Shown one piece after another: positions 16,280 to 24,494 of a DNA stretch of 38,648 bases. The translations under genes and the position numbers were made by a program. The stretch lies in the NCBI GenBank assembly GCA_934401725.1, contig CAKRSS010000017.1, positions 1 through 38,648 of the forward strand, read 5' to 3'. Within the stretch, counting starts at the first letter, position 1. Each line of letters begins with the position of its first letter. Below the pieces are notes generated by a model. It worked only from the letters and a program-made list of their open reading frames with translations, searched no databases and had not been told where the DNA came from. The DNA is from an uncultured Eubacteriales bacterium (GTDB taxonomy: Bacteria; Bacillota; Clostridia; Oscillospirales; CAG-272).

Positions 16280-16330
16280 ATTATAATTAGTTTACTAACT
16301 AATTATAATACAAGCCCGACGTTATGTCAA
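16280..16330 (-). promoter_or_regulatory. Consensus promoter with MarR operator
   Basis: On the minus strand, -35 TTGACA (16330-16325), a 17-bp spacer and -10 TATAAT (16307-16302) are a perfect consensus. A palindrome, ATTATAATTAGTT (16280-16292) with AACTAATTATAAT (16297-16309) and spacer TACT, covers the -10 box and start site. A dimeric MarR bound there would block polymerase. The core TTAGTTtactAACTAA fits MarR-type operators. Confidence 0.9.
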
Positions 16331-16476
16331 TAGTTTTTTGCAACCCGTTTTGTGTGTCGGGCAAAAAAATTGGTTTTGCGAAAATAAATTGTTACACATC
16401 AAACGCGCGCCGACGGTGCAAATTAGTATTGAGCGCCTCTGCGGCGTCAATCACCGATAAGAAGGAAGCAATTCCC

Positions 16477-17547
16477 ATGAAAAACAAGATAAAACGTATT
16501 ACCGCACTGCTTGCGGTTATCATTATAATATTTACGCTGAGTCCCGCCGACAAGGGCAGTGAGTACGCCGCGGAGTGCCTTGCGGGCGGCACGTCGGTCG
16601 ACATAAGAGAGCTGAAGCTGAGCCCCGGCGGCATGGCCTTCGGGGTGAAATTTCACACTGACGGCGTGCTTGTCGTCGGCTTTTGCGACATAGAAACGGA
16701 CGGCGGCAAGGTCAACCCTGCCTACGCGGCCGGGGTGCGGCTGAAGGACGTCATAACGGCGGTCAACGGTGTCACGCTGAGCGGCAGCGCGCAGCTGACG
16801 CAGATAATCGAGGAGTCGGGCGACAGTCCGGTCGTGCTGACCTGTCGGCGCGACGGGCGCGAGCTCAAATTCACGCTCTCGCCGGTGTTCTGCCGGTCGG
16901 AGAACCGGTACAAGACAGGCGTATGGGTGCGCGACAGCGGGGCCGGAATCGGGACAGTCACATTTATTATGCCCGAAACGGGCGCATTTGCTGGCCTCGG
17001 GCACGGAATATGCGACGGTGAGACGGGCGAGCTCATTCCCATGCAGCGCGGCTACGTCACGGGCGTGACGGTCAGCGGACTGACGCGGGGTATTGCGGGC
17101 GATCCGGGCGAGATCAAGGGATATTTCAGCTCGGGCAAGTGCGGCACGCTTGTCGGCAACACGGAAAACGGGGTTTACGGTATCTTCTCGCAGCTTCCGG
17201 ACGAGCCGCCCGAGGGCGCGCTGCCGGTTGCGACGCGCGACGAGGTCAAGCCGGGCGCGGCCTATATCTGGTGCACGCTCGACACCAACAAGCCCTGCCG
17301 GTACAGCGTGGAGCTGTCCGCCGTCGACGCGGGCAGTCGGACAAACAAGTGCTTCACAGTGACTGTCACCGACCCGGCACTGCTCGAGCGGACAGGCGGC
17401 ATCATCCAGGGCATGAGCGGCAGCCCCATCATACAGAACGGCAAGCTGGCCGGCGCCGTGACGCACGTGCTGATAAACGACCCGACGCGCGGCTACGGCA
17501 TATTTGCGCAGAACATGATCGAGGCCATGCCGGAGCTCTTGCGGTAG
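16477..17547 (+). CDS. spoIVB: SpoIVB-type sporulation serine protease
   Basis: The 356-residue protein belongs to peptidase family S55. An N-terminal membrane signal anchor (about 7-24) is followed by a PDZ domain (about 75-150: NPAYAAGVRLKDVITAVNGV) and a trypsin-like domain with GLGHGICDGETG (catalytic His) and GIIQGMSGSPI (catalytic Ser). In Bacillus subtilis SpoIVB is secreted from the forespore and cleaves SpoIVFA to release pro-sigma-K processing. It shows that the organism forms endospores or descends from one. GAAGGAAG (16461-16468) precedes the ATG. Unlike Bacillus, no spo0A follows: the next gene is alaS on the other strand. I could not identify a convincing sigma-F or sigma-G promoter upstream. 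Confidence 0.93.
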   Translation: MKNKIKRITALLAVIIIIFTLSPADKGSEYAAECLAGGTSVDIRELKLSPGGMAFGVKFHTDGVLVVGFCDIETDGGKVNPAYAAGVRLKDVITAVNGVTLSGSAQLTQIIEESGDSPVVLTCRRDGRELKFTLSPVFCRSENRYKTGVWVRDSGAGIGTVTFIMPETGAFAGLGHGICDGETGELIPMQRGYVTGVTVSGLTRGIAGDPGEIKGYFSSGKCGTLVGNTENGVYGIFSQLPDEPPEGALPVATRDEVKPGAAYIWCTLDTNKPCRYSVELSAVDAGSRTNKCFTVTVTDPALLERTGGIIQGMSGSPIIQNGKLAGAVTHVLINDPTRGYGIFAQNMIEAMPELLR

Positions 17548-17698
17548 CGGTGTGAGGTGCGGGCTGTTGCATATGTCTGTACGCTGATTGGCTAAATCGA
17601 TTTTGCGGTTCCCGCAGGTGACGACCTGCGGGAACTGCTTTTTTATGAATAAGTTCTTTGGCCCCCGAGGGCATGCCGGAACGTCGGCGGGACGTGAT
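17548..17698 (+). terminator. spoIVB terminator within a repeat mosaic
   Basis: GCGGTTCCCGCAGGT (17605-17619) pairs with ACCTGCGGGAACTGC (17624-17638) and is followed by TTTTTT (17639-17644), a strong intrinsic terminator. It is flanked by the GCATATGTCTGTACGC module (about 17569-17584) and the AATAAGTTCTTTGGC module (about 17648-17662), which recur at 23190-23292 and 38120-38260. Confidence 0.85.
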
Positions 17699-17872
17699 TT
17701 AAGACTTCACCGCGTAATTCCGATGGTGCGATTGCGCAGTCAGATTTTTTGTCAGTTGAAACAAAAATTCGCAGGCTGTAGTGGAGCTACAGCCTGCGAA
17801 TTTTTGTAAAATATGACGGAAAAACGCCCGGCAAGTGTGCCACTCGGGCATTGCGCGGTGATGCCTTTATAA
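17699..17872. mobile_element. MITE-like palindromic element, copy D (174 bp)
   Basis: It runs from TTAAGACTTCACCGCGTAAT to ATTGCGCGGTGATGCCTTTATAA. The central perfect stem is 21 bp (17761-17781 with 17787-17807; ACAAAAATTCGCAGGCTGTAG), with a T-run in either direction. Its stem sequence differs from copy B, yet both arms changed together. It lies 4 bp from the alaS stop codon and probably ends that transcript. Confidence 0.88.
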
Positions 17873-17876
17873 GCCC

Positions 17877-20510
17877 TTACTTCAGCATCCCCTCGAGCAC
17901 CGACTGCGCAGCAGCCAGAGCGTCGGGAATCTTGGAGGCGTTCTGTCCACCGGCCATGGCGTTGTCGGGACGTCCGCCACCGCGGCCGTCACAGACCGCC
18001 GCAACCGCGCCGACCAGCTTGCCCGCGTGAGCGCCCGCCGCAACTGCGTTCTTGCCGCAGGCGGTGAGGAAGTTCAGCTTGCCGTCAGTATAGATGGCGA
18101 GCACGGCCACAACGTCCGCGTAGTTCGACTTGATGGTCTCCATCAGCGAGCGTGCAACGTCGAGCTGCATGCCGTCAAGACGCGCGGTGGCCAGCTTCAC
18201 CGACTTGACCTGCACAGCGCCGGACAGTATGGAGTCCAGCTTGGTCGCGGCAAGCTTTGCGTTGAGAGCTTCGACTTCCTTCTTGAGCGCGTGTGCCTCG
18301 GCCTGAAGCGCGGCGGCCTTCTTGACAACGTCCGCAGCGTTCTGCGCCTTGAGTTCGCGCGCGGTGTCGGCAATTACGGCGTCCTTGGCGCGCAGCATGC
18401 TCAGCGACTCAAGTCCGCTGACGCACTCAATGCGGCGCACGCCTGCGGCTACGGACGACTCGCTGACAATGTGGAACAGTCCGATCTTTGAGGTGTTGTC
18501 GACGTGCGTACCGCCGCAGAGCTCGGTGGAGGCGTCGCCCATCCTGACCACGCGCACGACCTTGCCGTACTTCTCGCCGAACAGCATCATAGCGCCCAAC
18601 TTCTTGGCCTCGTCGATGTCGGTGACAATGGTCTCGACCGGGATTCCGGCGAGTATCTTCTCGTTGACAGCGTCCTCAACGCGGCGCAGCTCCTCGGGAG
18701 CGACCGCGGAGAAGTGCGTGAAGTCGAAACGTCCGCGCTCGGCGTCGACATAGGAGCCGGCCTGCTCGACGTGCGTGCCGAGCACGCGGCGCAACTCGCC
18801 CTGAAGCAGGTGGAGCGCCGAGTGATTGCGACGTATCGCCTCGCGGCGGGGCTTGTCCACCGCGGCGTAGAGCTCGTCGCCGACGCGAATGACGCCGTCA
18901 GTCATGGTGCAGGAGTGCAGGAAAATGCCGTCGGTCTTTTTGGTGTCAGTCACGTTCGCGATGACGGCACCGGAGGCGCTGAGCGTTCCCGTGTCGCCCA
19001 CCTGACCGCCGCCCTCACCGTAGAAGGGCGTCTTGTCGAGCACGAGCGTGAAGTCGCCCTCGGTCACCTCTTCGCACAGCATGTCGTCGGCGATTATGGC
19101 CACAACGTGCGCGGCGCACTCGGTGTCGGTGTAGCCGACGAACTCGGTCTTGGGGAGCTCGGAGAGCAGATCCTTGCCCGAGGCGTCCCAGCCGCCGATG
19201 TTGGCGCGTGCGGCGCGGGCGCGGGTGCGCTGCTCCTGCATAAGCTCGGTGAAGCGGGCGTCGTCGACGGACAGCCCCTTCTCCTCTGCAATCTCGCGCG
19301 TCAGGTCGACAGGGAAGCCGTAGGTGTCGTACAGCTTGAAGGCGTCGTCGCCGGACAGAACCGACGCGCCGGCCACCTTGGTTGCCTTTATCATGTCGGC
19401 GAGTATGGACAGACCTGAGTCGATGGTGGCGTCAAAGCGCTCCTCCTCGACTGCGATGACCTTCTTGATATAATCCTTCTTCTCGCCGAGCTCGGGGTAA
19501 GCGCCGACGTTCTCGCCGATTGCCACCTCGCACAAATCGAGCAGGAAGGGATGGTTGATGCCGAGCAGCTTGCCGTGGCGGCAGGCGCGGCGGATTATGC
19601 GGCGAAGGACGTATCCGCGGCCCTCGTTTGAGGGGATAACGCCGTCGCAGATCATGAACATGGCGGACTTGATGTGGTCGGTGCAGACGCGGATGGAGAT
19701 GTCGTTGTTCTTGTCGTCGCCGTAGTGCTTGCCTGCGATCTCGCAGACCTTGTCGAGTATCTTGCGAATCGAGTCGACCTCGAACATGTTGTCGACACCC
19801 TGCATCACGCAGGCGAGACGCTCAAGTCCCATGCCGGTGTCGATGTTCTTGTGGGTCAGCTCGGTGTAGTTGCCGTGACCGTCGTTGTTGAACTGCGAGA
19901 AGACGTTGTTCCAGATTTCCATGTAGCGGTCACAGTCGCAGCCTGGCTTGCAGTCAGGCGAGCCGCAGCCGTACTTCTCGCCGCGGTCGAAGTAAATCTC
20001 GGAACAGGGGCCGCAGGGGCCGGAGCCGTGCTCCCAGAAGTTGTCGGCCTTGCCGAGGCGCACGATGTGCTCGGCGGGAACGCCGACCTTGTCATGCCAG
20101 ATGTGGTAGGCCTCCTCGTCGTTCTCGTAGATGGACGGCCAGAGACGGTCGGCCGGGATTTCCAGCGTCTCGGTCAGAAATTCCCACGACCAGGCGATGG
20201 CCTCCTCCTTGAAGTAGTCGCCAAAGGAAAAGTTACCGAGCATCTCGAAGAAGGTGCCGTGCCGCGCGGTGTGACCGACGCGCTCAAGGTCGGGCGTGCG
20301 GATGCACTTCTGGCAGGTTGTGACGCGATGACGCGGCGGCTCCTCTTCGCCTGTGAAATACTTTTTCATAGGCGCCATGCCCGAGTTGATGAGCAGGAGC
20401 GACTTGTCGTTGTGCGGGATAAGGGGGAAGGAGGGCAGACGAAGGTGCCCCTTGGACTCGAAAAATGAGAGATATTTCTCTCTCAGATCGTTCAGTGAAG
20501 TCCACTGCAT
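17877..20510 (-). CDS. alaS: Alanyl-tRNA synthetase
   Basis: This 877-residue class II synthetase charges tRNA-Ala with alanine. The full AlaRS order is present: catalytic domain from residue 1 (FFESKGHLRLPSFPLIP, SLLLINSGMAPMKKYF, the motif 2 region RHRVTTCQKCIRTPDLERVG), an insertion GCGSPDCKPGCDCD with many cysteines, the editing domain (RNHSALHLLQGELR and CGGTHVDNTSKIG zinc residues), and the C-terminal oligomerisation/C-Ala domain (GRGGGRPDNAMAGGQ). Length is normal. The start has a modest AAAGGT site. The predicted leader is only about 40 nt, so a T-box is excluded at this promoter. Confidence 0.98.
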   Translation of the reverse strand: MQWTSLNDLREKYLSFFESKGHLRLPSFPLIPHNDKSLLLINSGMAPMKKYFTGEEEPPRHRVTTCQKCIRTPDLERVGHTARHGTFFEMLGNFSFGDYFKEEAIAWSWEFLTETLEIPADRLWPSIYENDEEAYHIWHDKVGVPAEHIVRLGKADNFWEHGSGPCGPCSEIYFDRGEKYGCGSPDCKPGCDCDRYMEIWNNVFSQFNNDGHGNYTELTHKNIDTGMGLERLACVMQGVDNMFEVDSIRKILDKVCEIAGKHYGDDKNNDISIRVCTDHIKSAMFMICDGVIPSNEGRGYVLRRIIRRACRHGKLLGINHPFLLDLCEVAIGENVGAYPELGEKKDYIKKVIAVEEERFDATIDSGLSILADMIKATKVAGASVLSGDDAFKLYDTYGFPVDLTREIAEEKGLSVDDARFTELMQEQRTRARAARANIGGWDASGKDLLSELPKTEFVGYTDTECAAHVVAIIADDMLCEEVTEGDFTLVLDKTPFYGEGGGQVGDTGTLSASGAVIANVTDTKKTDGIFLHSCTMTDGVIRVGDELYAAVDKPRREAIRRNHSALHLLQGELRRVLGTHVEQAGSYVDAERGRFDFTHFSAVAPEELRRVEDAVNEKILAGIPVETIVTDIDEAKKLGAMMLFGEKYGKVVRVVRMGDASTELCGGTHVDNTSKIGLFHIVSESSVAAGVRRIECVSGLESLSMLRAKDAVIADTARELKAQNAADVVKKAAALQAEAHALKKEVEALNAKLAATKLDSILSGAVQVKSVKLATARLDGMQLDVARSLMETIKSNYADVVAVLAIYTDGKLNFLTACGKNAVAAGAHAGKLVGAVAAVCDGRGGGRPDNAMAGGQNASKIPDALAAAQSVLEGMLK

Positions 20511-20555
20511 ATAAGTATAACCGTACCTTTCAGTAAATAATATTCATAATAAAGT

Positions 20556-20584
20556 ATTATATCATTGCAATCAACATATGTCAA
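20556..20584 (-). promoter_or_regulatory. Consensus promoter of alaS
   Basis: On the minus strand, -35 TTGACA (20584-20579), a 17-bp spacer and -10 TATAAT (20561-20556), about 45 nt upstream of the alaS start. Confidence 0.88.
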
Positions 20585-20664
20585 GGGGCAATGACCTTTT
20601 GACCAAAATGAGAGGGCGAATATTGTGCAAAAGGCTAAAAATGCGGCGCGGGGACGTGTTTTTG

Positions 20665-20693
20665 TTGACTTTGTGCATCAAAGATGGTAAAAT
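20665..20693 (+). promoter_or_regulatory. Promoter of the MBL-fold lipoprotein gene
   Basis: -35 TTGACT (20665-20670), a 17-bp spacer and -10 TAAAAT (20688-20693). The transcript would start near 20700, about 60 nt before the ATG at 20760. Confidence 0.85.
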
Positions 20694-20759
20694 AAACACG
20701 ATTGTAGCGTGCCGCAGGCTACGTCCGGCGGCACAATTATTATGAAAGGTAAGACAAGC

Positions 20760-22994
20760 ATGAAAAAATTACTCGCACTGCTCCTGTGCCTGCTGATGGT
20801 GGCTGCAATGCTTGCCGGATGCCAGGGCACTCCCGGCAACGACGACCCCTCGTCGTTGGGCGGCACGTCAGGCTCAGACACGCCGGGCACCAGCGCGGCT
20901 ACGTCCCAGCGCATCGACGTATCGAAGTATACAGTGATACGCCCGGAGTATCCGGGAACCCCTGTGATGGCCGCGGCCATCCAACTCAAAAAGGACATCG
21001 ACACCCTGACCAAGAACCAGATAGGCATTCTCGACGACTGGCTGAAAAAAGGCGAGCAGCCCGACGATGAGGCCTACGAGATACTCATCGGCAACACCAA
21101 CCGTCCGCAGAGCGCCAGCGTGCTCGCCTCGCTCGAGGGCACGGGCTACGTTATCCGACAGGTCGGAAACAAGATAGTCATCGTCGGCTCGACGGACGCT
21201 ATCACGGCGGACGCGGTCGTCTACTTCTACGAGAATTACGTTGTTCCCACGGCGAGCGAGGAGGGCTTCTTCAGCATTCCCGAGGTGCTCAACGTCATCA
21301 ACACCGACTATTCGGTGATTGACATGATAAAGAACAACAAGTGCCAGTACGACGTTGTTTATCTCGAGGGTCTTGACGCCGTCGCCGACGATAAGGGCAA
21401 GGTTGACTACCAGGTCGAGCTTGCAAAGAAGGTCCGTCAGAAGATAATAGACCTCACCGACGCCAACGTCAGAATCAAGACCGACTGGGTCAAGAAGGGA
21501 ACCGACACCGACGAGCTCTGCGAGATACTCATCGGCACGACCACACGCCCCGAGAGCGCCGAGGCGCGCGAGGCGTACGCGGCCAACGAGTACGGCTACA
21601 GCATTATAGGTAACAAGATTGTTGTCACCGGCTGGAACGAGCAGTCCATCGGCTTTGCCGCTGACGCATTTATGAAGTTTCTCGAGGAGTCGACCGTAAA
21701 GAATGCGGACGGCACCAAGAACATTTCTTTCATCTCGAATGCAAGCCTGACCAAGACGTATTCGCGCTGGACCGTCGACGTGCCCGAGTACGAGGGCGGC
21801 AAGCTCGAGGGCAACGTCACCTGCAACAACGACCAGCTCGAGTATTACTACACCGAAACGAGCGAGGCTGAGTACCGCGCCTACCGCCAGAAGTTAGAGA
21901 AGGCGGGCTACAAGCTCTACACCGAGAACGAGATAGTCGGCAACCTGTTCGCCACCTACACAAACGACAAGAACATGGTGCACGTCTACTACGTCAAATA
22001 CAACAACACCGTCCGCCTCATCACCGGCGCGGCCAAGGGCAACGCCATACTGCCGACCAACGTCGACAAGGCGCCCGCCTACGAGAAGATTACCGAGTCC
22101 AAGGTAACGCAGATGATACTTCAGTACGCCGAGGTTGACAACTTTGGTATGTGCTACATCATCACGCTCGAGGACGGCAGCTTTATCGTCTTCGACAGCG
22201 GCGGACACAGCGCCAAAACCACCGACTATGTGCGTCTGTTCAACCTGCTCAACAAGCTCAACGAGCGCAAGGACGGCAACATTGTCGTTGCGGCGTGGAT
22301 AATGACGCACGCTCACTGGGATCACCACGAGAGCTTCTACCAGCTCTGCAAGACCTACGGCAAAAAGCTGACCATCGAGCAGTTCATCACCAACGTTCCC
22401 GACACCATCGTCAACCACAACTCCTACAACCCCGACAACTTCATGGACAACGACTTCCCCAAGGCCTCCGCCGCCGTCAAGGGCGGAATCACCTGGGTCA
22501 AACCGCACACCGGTATGAAGTTCTGGGTTCGCAACGCGCTGATTGAGGTGCTGTACACGCAGGAGGATCTCTATCCGAAGCTGCTGCACACCTTCAACGA
22601 CTCGACCATGGTCACTCGCATGACCATCGGCGATCAGGTCATCACCTGGCTCGGCGACGTTCAGACCGAGGGCTCGAACATAATCTCCAAGATGTACGGA
22701 AGCTACATAAAGAGCGACATAGTTCAGGTTGCGCACCACGGCTACAACGGCGCGACACGCGAGCTGTACACGCTGCTCAAGCCGTCCGTCCTGCTCTGGC
22801 CGACCAGCATGTCGAACTACGTCAAGCAGACCGACGGAACCAGCTCCGCGGCGTACCGTGTTGTCGACAAATTCATTGCTACCGACCTCGGTGTCACCGA
22901 CATATTCGTTGCCGACGAGCACAACATCTGCCTGACGCTGCCCTACAAGCCCGGCAGCCAGGCGGCGCAGTATATTGACGTTCCGGCAGGCTAA
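20760..22994 (+). CDS. Lipoprotein with duplicated N-terminal domain and metallo-beta-lactamase-fold domain
   Basis: The protein has 744 residues. A lipoprotein signal ends LAGC with Cys21, so it is anchored outside the membrane. Two related domains follow (about 45-165 and 178-325), each with an EILIGxTxRPxSA segment, then GY-I-GNKIV--G; they recall the N-terminal beta/alpha domains of some glycoside hydrolases (inference). After a middle domain (about 330-440) comes an MBL fold (about 455-740) with THAHWDHH metal ligands near 515-522, a later WLGDVQTEG and VAHHGYNGA, similar in order to ComEC-type and other extracellular MBL hydrolases. The substrate is unknown. The ATG at 20760 is chosen for the lipobox and the AAAGGT site; earlier in-frame ATGs at 20709 and 20742 would lengthen the signal. 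Confidence 0.88.
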   Translation: MKKLLALLLCLLMVAAMLAGCQGTPGNDDPSSLGGTSGSDTPGTSAATSQRIDVSKYTVIRPEYPGTPVMAAAIQLKKDIDTLTKNQIGILDDWLKKGEQPDDEAYEILIGNTNRPQSASVLASLEGTGYVIRQVGNKIVIVGSTDAITADAVVYFYENYVVPTASEEGFFSIPEVLNVINTDYSVIDMIKNNKCQYDVVYLEGLDAVADDKGKVDYQVELAKKVRQKIIDLTDANVRIKTDWVKKGTDTDELCEILIGTTTRPESAEAREAYAANEYGYSIIGNKIVVTGWNEQSIGFAADAFMKFLEESTVKNADGTKNISFISNASLTKTYSRWTVDVPEYEGGKLEGNVTCNNDQLEYYYTETSEAEYRAYRQKLEKAGYKLYTENEIVGNLFATYTNDKNMVHVYYVKYNNTVRLITGAAKGNAILPTNVDKAPAYEKITESKVTQMILQYAEVDNFGMCYIITLEDGSFIVFDSGGHSAKTTDYVRLFNLLNKLNERKDGNIVVAAWIMTHAHWDHHESFYQLCKTYGKKLTIEQFITNVPDTIVNHNSYNPDNFMDNDFPKASAAVKGGITWVKPHTGMKFWVRNALIEVLYTQEDLYPKLLHTFNDSTMVTRMTIGDQVITWLGDVQTEGSNIISKMYGSYIKSDIVQVAHHGYNGATRELYTLLKPSVLLWPTSMSNYVKQTDGTSSAAYRVVDKFIATDLGVTDIFVADEHNICLTLPYKPGSQAAQYIDVPAG

Positions 22995-23031
22995 GGCGCG
23001 TTGCAGGCGTATTGCATATGCCCATGCGCAG

Positions 23032-23180
23032 TTAAAGCATCACCGCGCAATGCCCGAGTGGCACACTTGCCGGGCATTTTTCCGTCATATTTCACAAAAA
23101 TCCTTTGCGAATTTTTGTTTCATCTGACGAAAAATCTGACTGCGCAATTGCACCATCGGAATTACGCGGTGAAGCCTTAA
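23032..23180. mobile_element. MITE-like palindromic element, copy E (149 bp, apex deleted)
   Basis: It runs from TTAAAGCATCACCGCGCAATG to ATTACGCGGTGAAGCCTTAA, in the same orientation as copy B. The central stem is lost: ACAAAAATCC is followed directly by TTTGCGAATTTTTGT. It sits 37 bp after the MBL lipoprotein stop codon, preceded by a TTGCATATGCCCATGCGC module (about 23012-23029). Confidence 0.88.
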
Positions 23181-23189
23181 ATTGATTTT

Positions 23190-23227
23190 GCGGTTCCCAC
23201 AGGTGAATGCCTGCGGGAACCGCTTTT
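23190..23227 (+). terminator. GC hairpin terminator after the MBL lipoprotein
   Basis: GCGGTTCCCACAGG (23190-23203) pairs with CCTGCGGGAACCGC (23210-23223) with one mismatch, followed by TTTTC. It belongs to the same hairpin family as 10091 and 17605. Confidence 0.75.
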
Positions 23228-23300
23228 CTTATAAATAGTTCTTTGGCTTTGGCGGGCTTGGGAGGGAGGCGTATTGGCATATGCCTGTATGCAATAGTCC
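23228..23300 (+). repeat. AAGTTCTTT and GCATATGC repeat modules
   Basis: ATAGTTCTTTGGCTTTGGCG (about 23236-23255) and GGCGTATTGGCATATGCC (about 23267-23284) followed by TGTATGC match modules at 10047-10066 (inverted) and 38190-38219. No gene. Confidence 0.65.
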
Positions 23301-23312
23301 AGCCACCACAAA

Positions 23313-23344
23313 AGCCCCTCGCCATAACGGCGAGGGGCTTTTTT
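23313..23344. terminator. Bidirectional terminator ending the importer operon
   Basis: AGCCCCTCGCC pairs with GGCGAGGGGCT (23313-23339), with CAAAA on the left and TTTTTT on the right. It serves both the plus-strand MBL lipoprotein transcript and the long minus-strand operon whose last stop codon is at 23362. Confidence 0.9.
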
Positions 23345-23361
23345 CGATTCCGACCCGGAAA

Positions 23362-24477
23362 TTAATCCGCAGTCAGACCGGAACGCTCGATACCCTGGAC
23401 AAGGAATCTCTGGCAGAAGACATACATAATCACGAGCGGGAGAATTATCATCAGACCGCAGGTGTTACGGATGGCTGAGTAGTAGAGGTTCTGTCCGGCG
23501 TAGTTGGTCGTCAGGGAGGCCGGGATGTCGACGATATTGGGCATCAACACTGTCTGCGTTGTGGTGAAGAACAGGTTGGTGTAGAAGTCGTCGGTCCACT
23601 GCCATGAGAAGGCAAACAGGAAGACCGTAATCATCATCGGCACGGAAAGCGGCAGAATGATCTGAATGAAGGTACGGACGGTACCCGAGCCGTCGATGTA
23701 GGCGGACTCCTCAAGCTCGTTCGGCACGCCGCTGAAGAACTGGCGAAGCATGAAAATATACAAGCCGTTCTTGAAGCCGAGACCCGTGATGGAAAGTATG
23801 ATAAGCGGCCAATATGTGTTTGTCAGGTTGAGACCGTTTGCCGTCCAGCGCGTCCATGTGTCGGGAATGATGTTGATCTTGGACAGGATGTTGTTTATCC
23901 ATTCAATTTCGCCGACAGTAGCGCCGCCGTGCAGGAACTTGAAGATACCGAGTATGTCAAAGTATCTGAACTTCATGAACAGCGAGAGCTGAAGCGTGGG
24001 GTGAGGCACGATCATGGTCAGCACAACCAGCAGGAACACTACCTTGTTGCCCTTGAACTTAAACTTTGCAAGACCGTACGCAATGAAGCAGCAGACGAGC
24101 GTCTGAAGCAGCGCGGTGGTGCCCGAGAGGAACAGAGTGTTCCAGAAGGCCTGCATGTAGTTAAGCTCTGTGAAGATTGCGGTGTAGGTCTTAAGCGTGA
24201 ACTGTGTCGGGATCAGACGAACCGTAACGTTAACAAAGTCGTCTGGGATCATGAACGAACCCGCTATCTTTGTGTAGAAGGGGTACAGCACGATGTAGGA
24301 AACACCGATCAGCAGCACGAGACGGAAGACATACCAAATAAAATTTCCGAGGAAGCTGAGCGACAGGAACTTGACCTTGAGTCTCTCAAGCAGAGGGGTT
24401 CTTTCAAAATCGATTTTGATTTTGTTTTTCGACTCCTTCATTATCTTCGGAGCGTTATCAATATTCTGCGAATTCAT
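23362..24477 (-). CDS. Sugar ABC transporter permease B2 (MalG/UgpE type)
   Basis: This 371-residue inner-membrane permease is the last gene of the operon. It has about six membrane segments and a conserved cytoplasmic EAA loop for ATPase contact (EESAYIDGSGTVRTFIQII and then LP). The N-terminal 55 residues are cytoplasmic and charged. A loop of about 50 residues between two central helices (LHGGATVGEIEWINNILSK region) is longer than usual for the family. The ATG at 24477 is chosen because AAAGGAGGTC precedes it; the in-frame codon at 24498 overlaps that site. It pairs with the gene just upstream. No ATPase gene is present, so a shared MsmK-type ATPase encoded elsewhere is expected. Confidence 0.92.
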   Translation of the reverse strand: MNSQNIDNAPKIMKESKNKIKIDFERTPLLERLKVKFLSLSFLGNFIWYVFRLVLLIGVSYIVLYPFYTKIAGSFMIPDDFVNVTVRLIPTQFTLKTYTAIFTELNYMQAFWNTLFLSGTTALLQTLVCCFIAYGLAKFKFKGNKVVFLLVVLTMIVPHPTLQLSLFMKFRYFDILGIFKFLHGGATVGEIEWINNILSKINIIPDTWTRWTANGLNLTNTYWPLIILSITGLGFKNGLYIFMLRQFFSGVPNELEESAYIDGSGTVRTFIQIILPLSVPMMITVFLFAFSWQWTDDFYTNLFFTTTQTVLMPNIVDIPASLTTNYAGQNLYYSAIRNTCGLMIILPLVIMYVFCQRFLVQGIERSGLTAD

Positions 24478-24494
24478 CAGTATGACCTCCTTTC

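Noticed and set aside
20511..20555. T-box leader for alaS
   Set aside because: The consensus promoter leaves only about 40 nt of leader, and no T-box motif or terminator is present.
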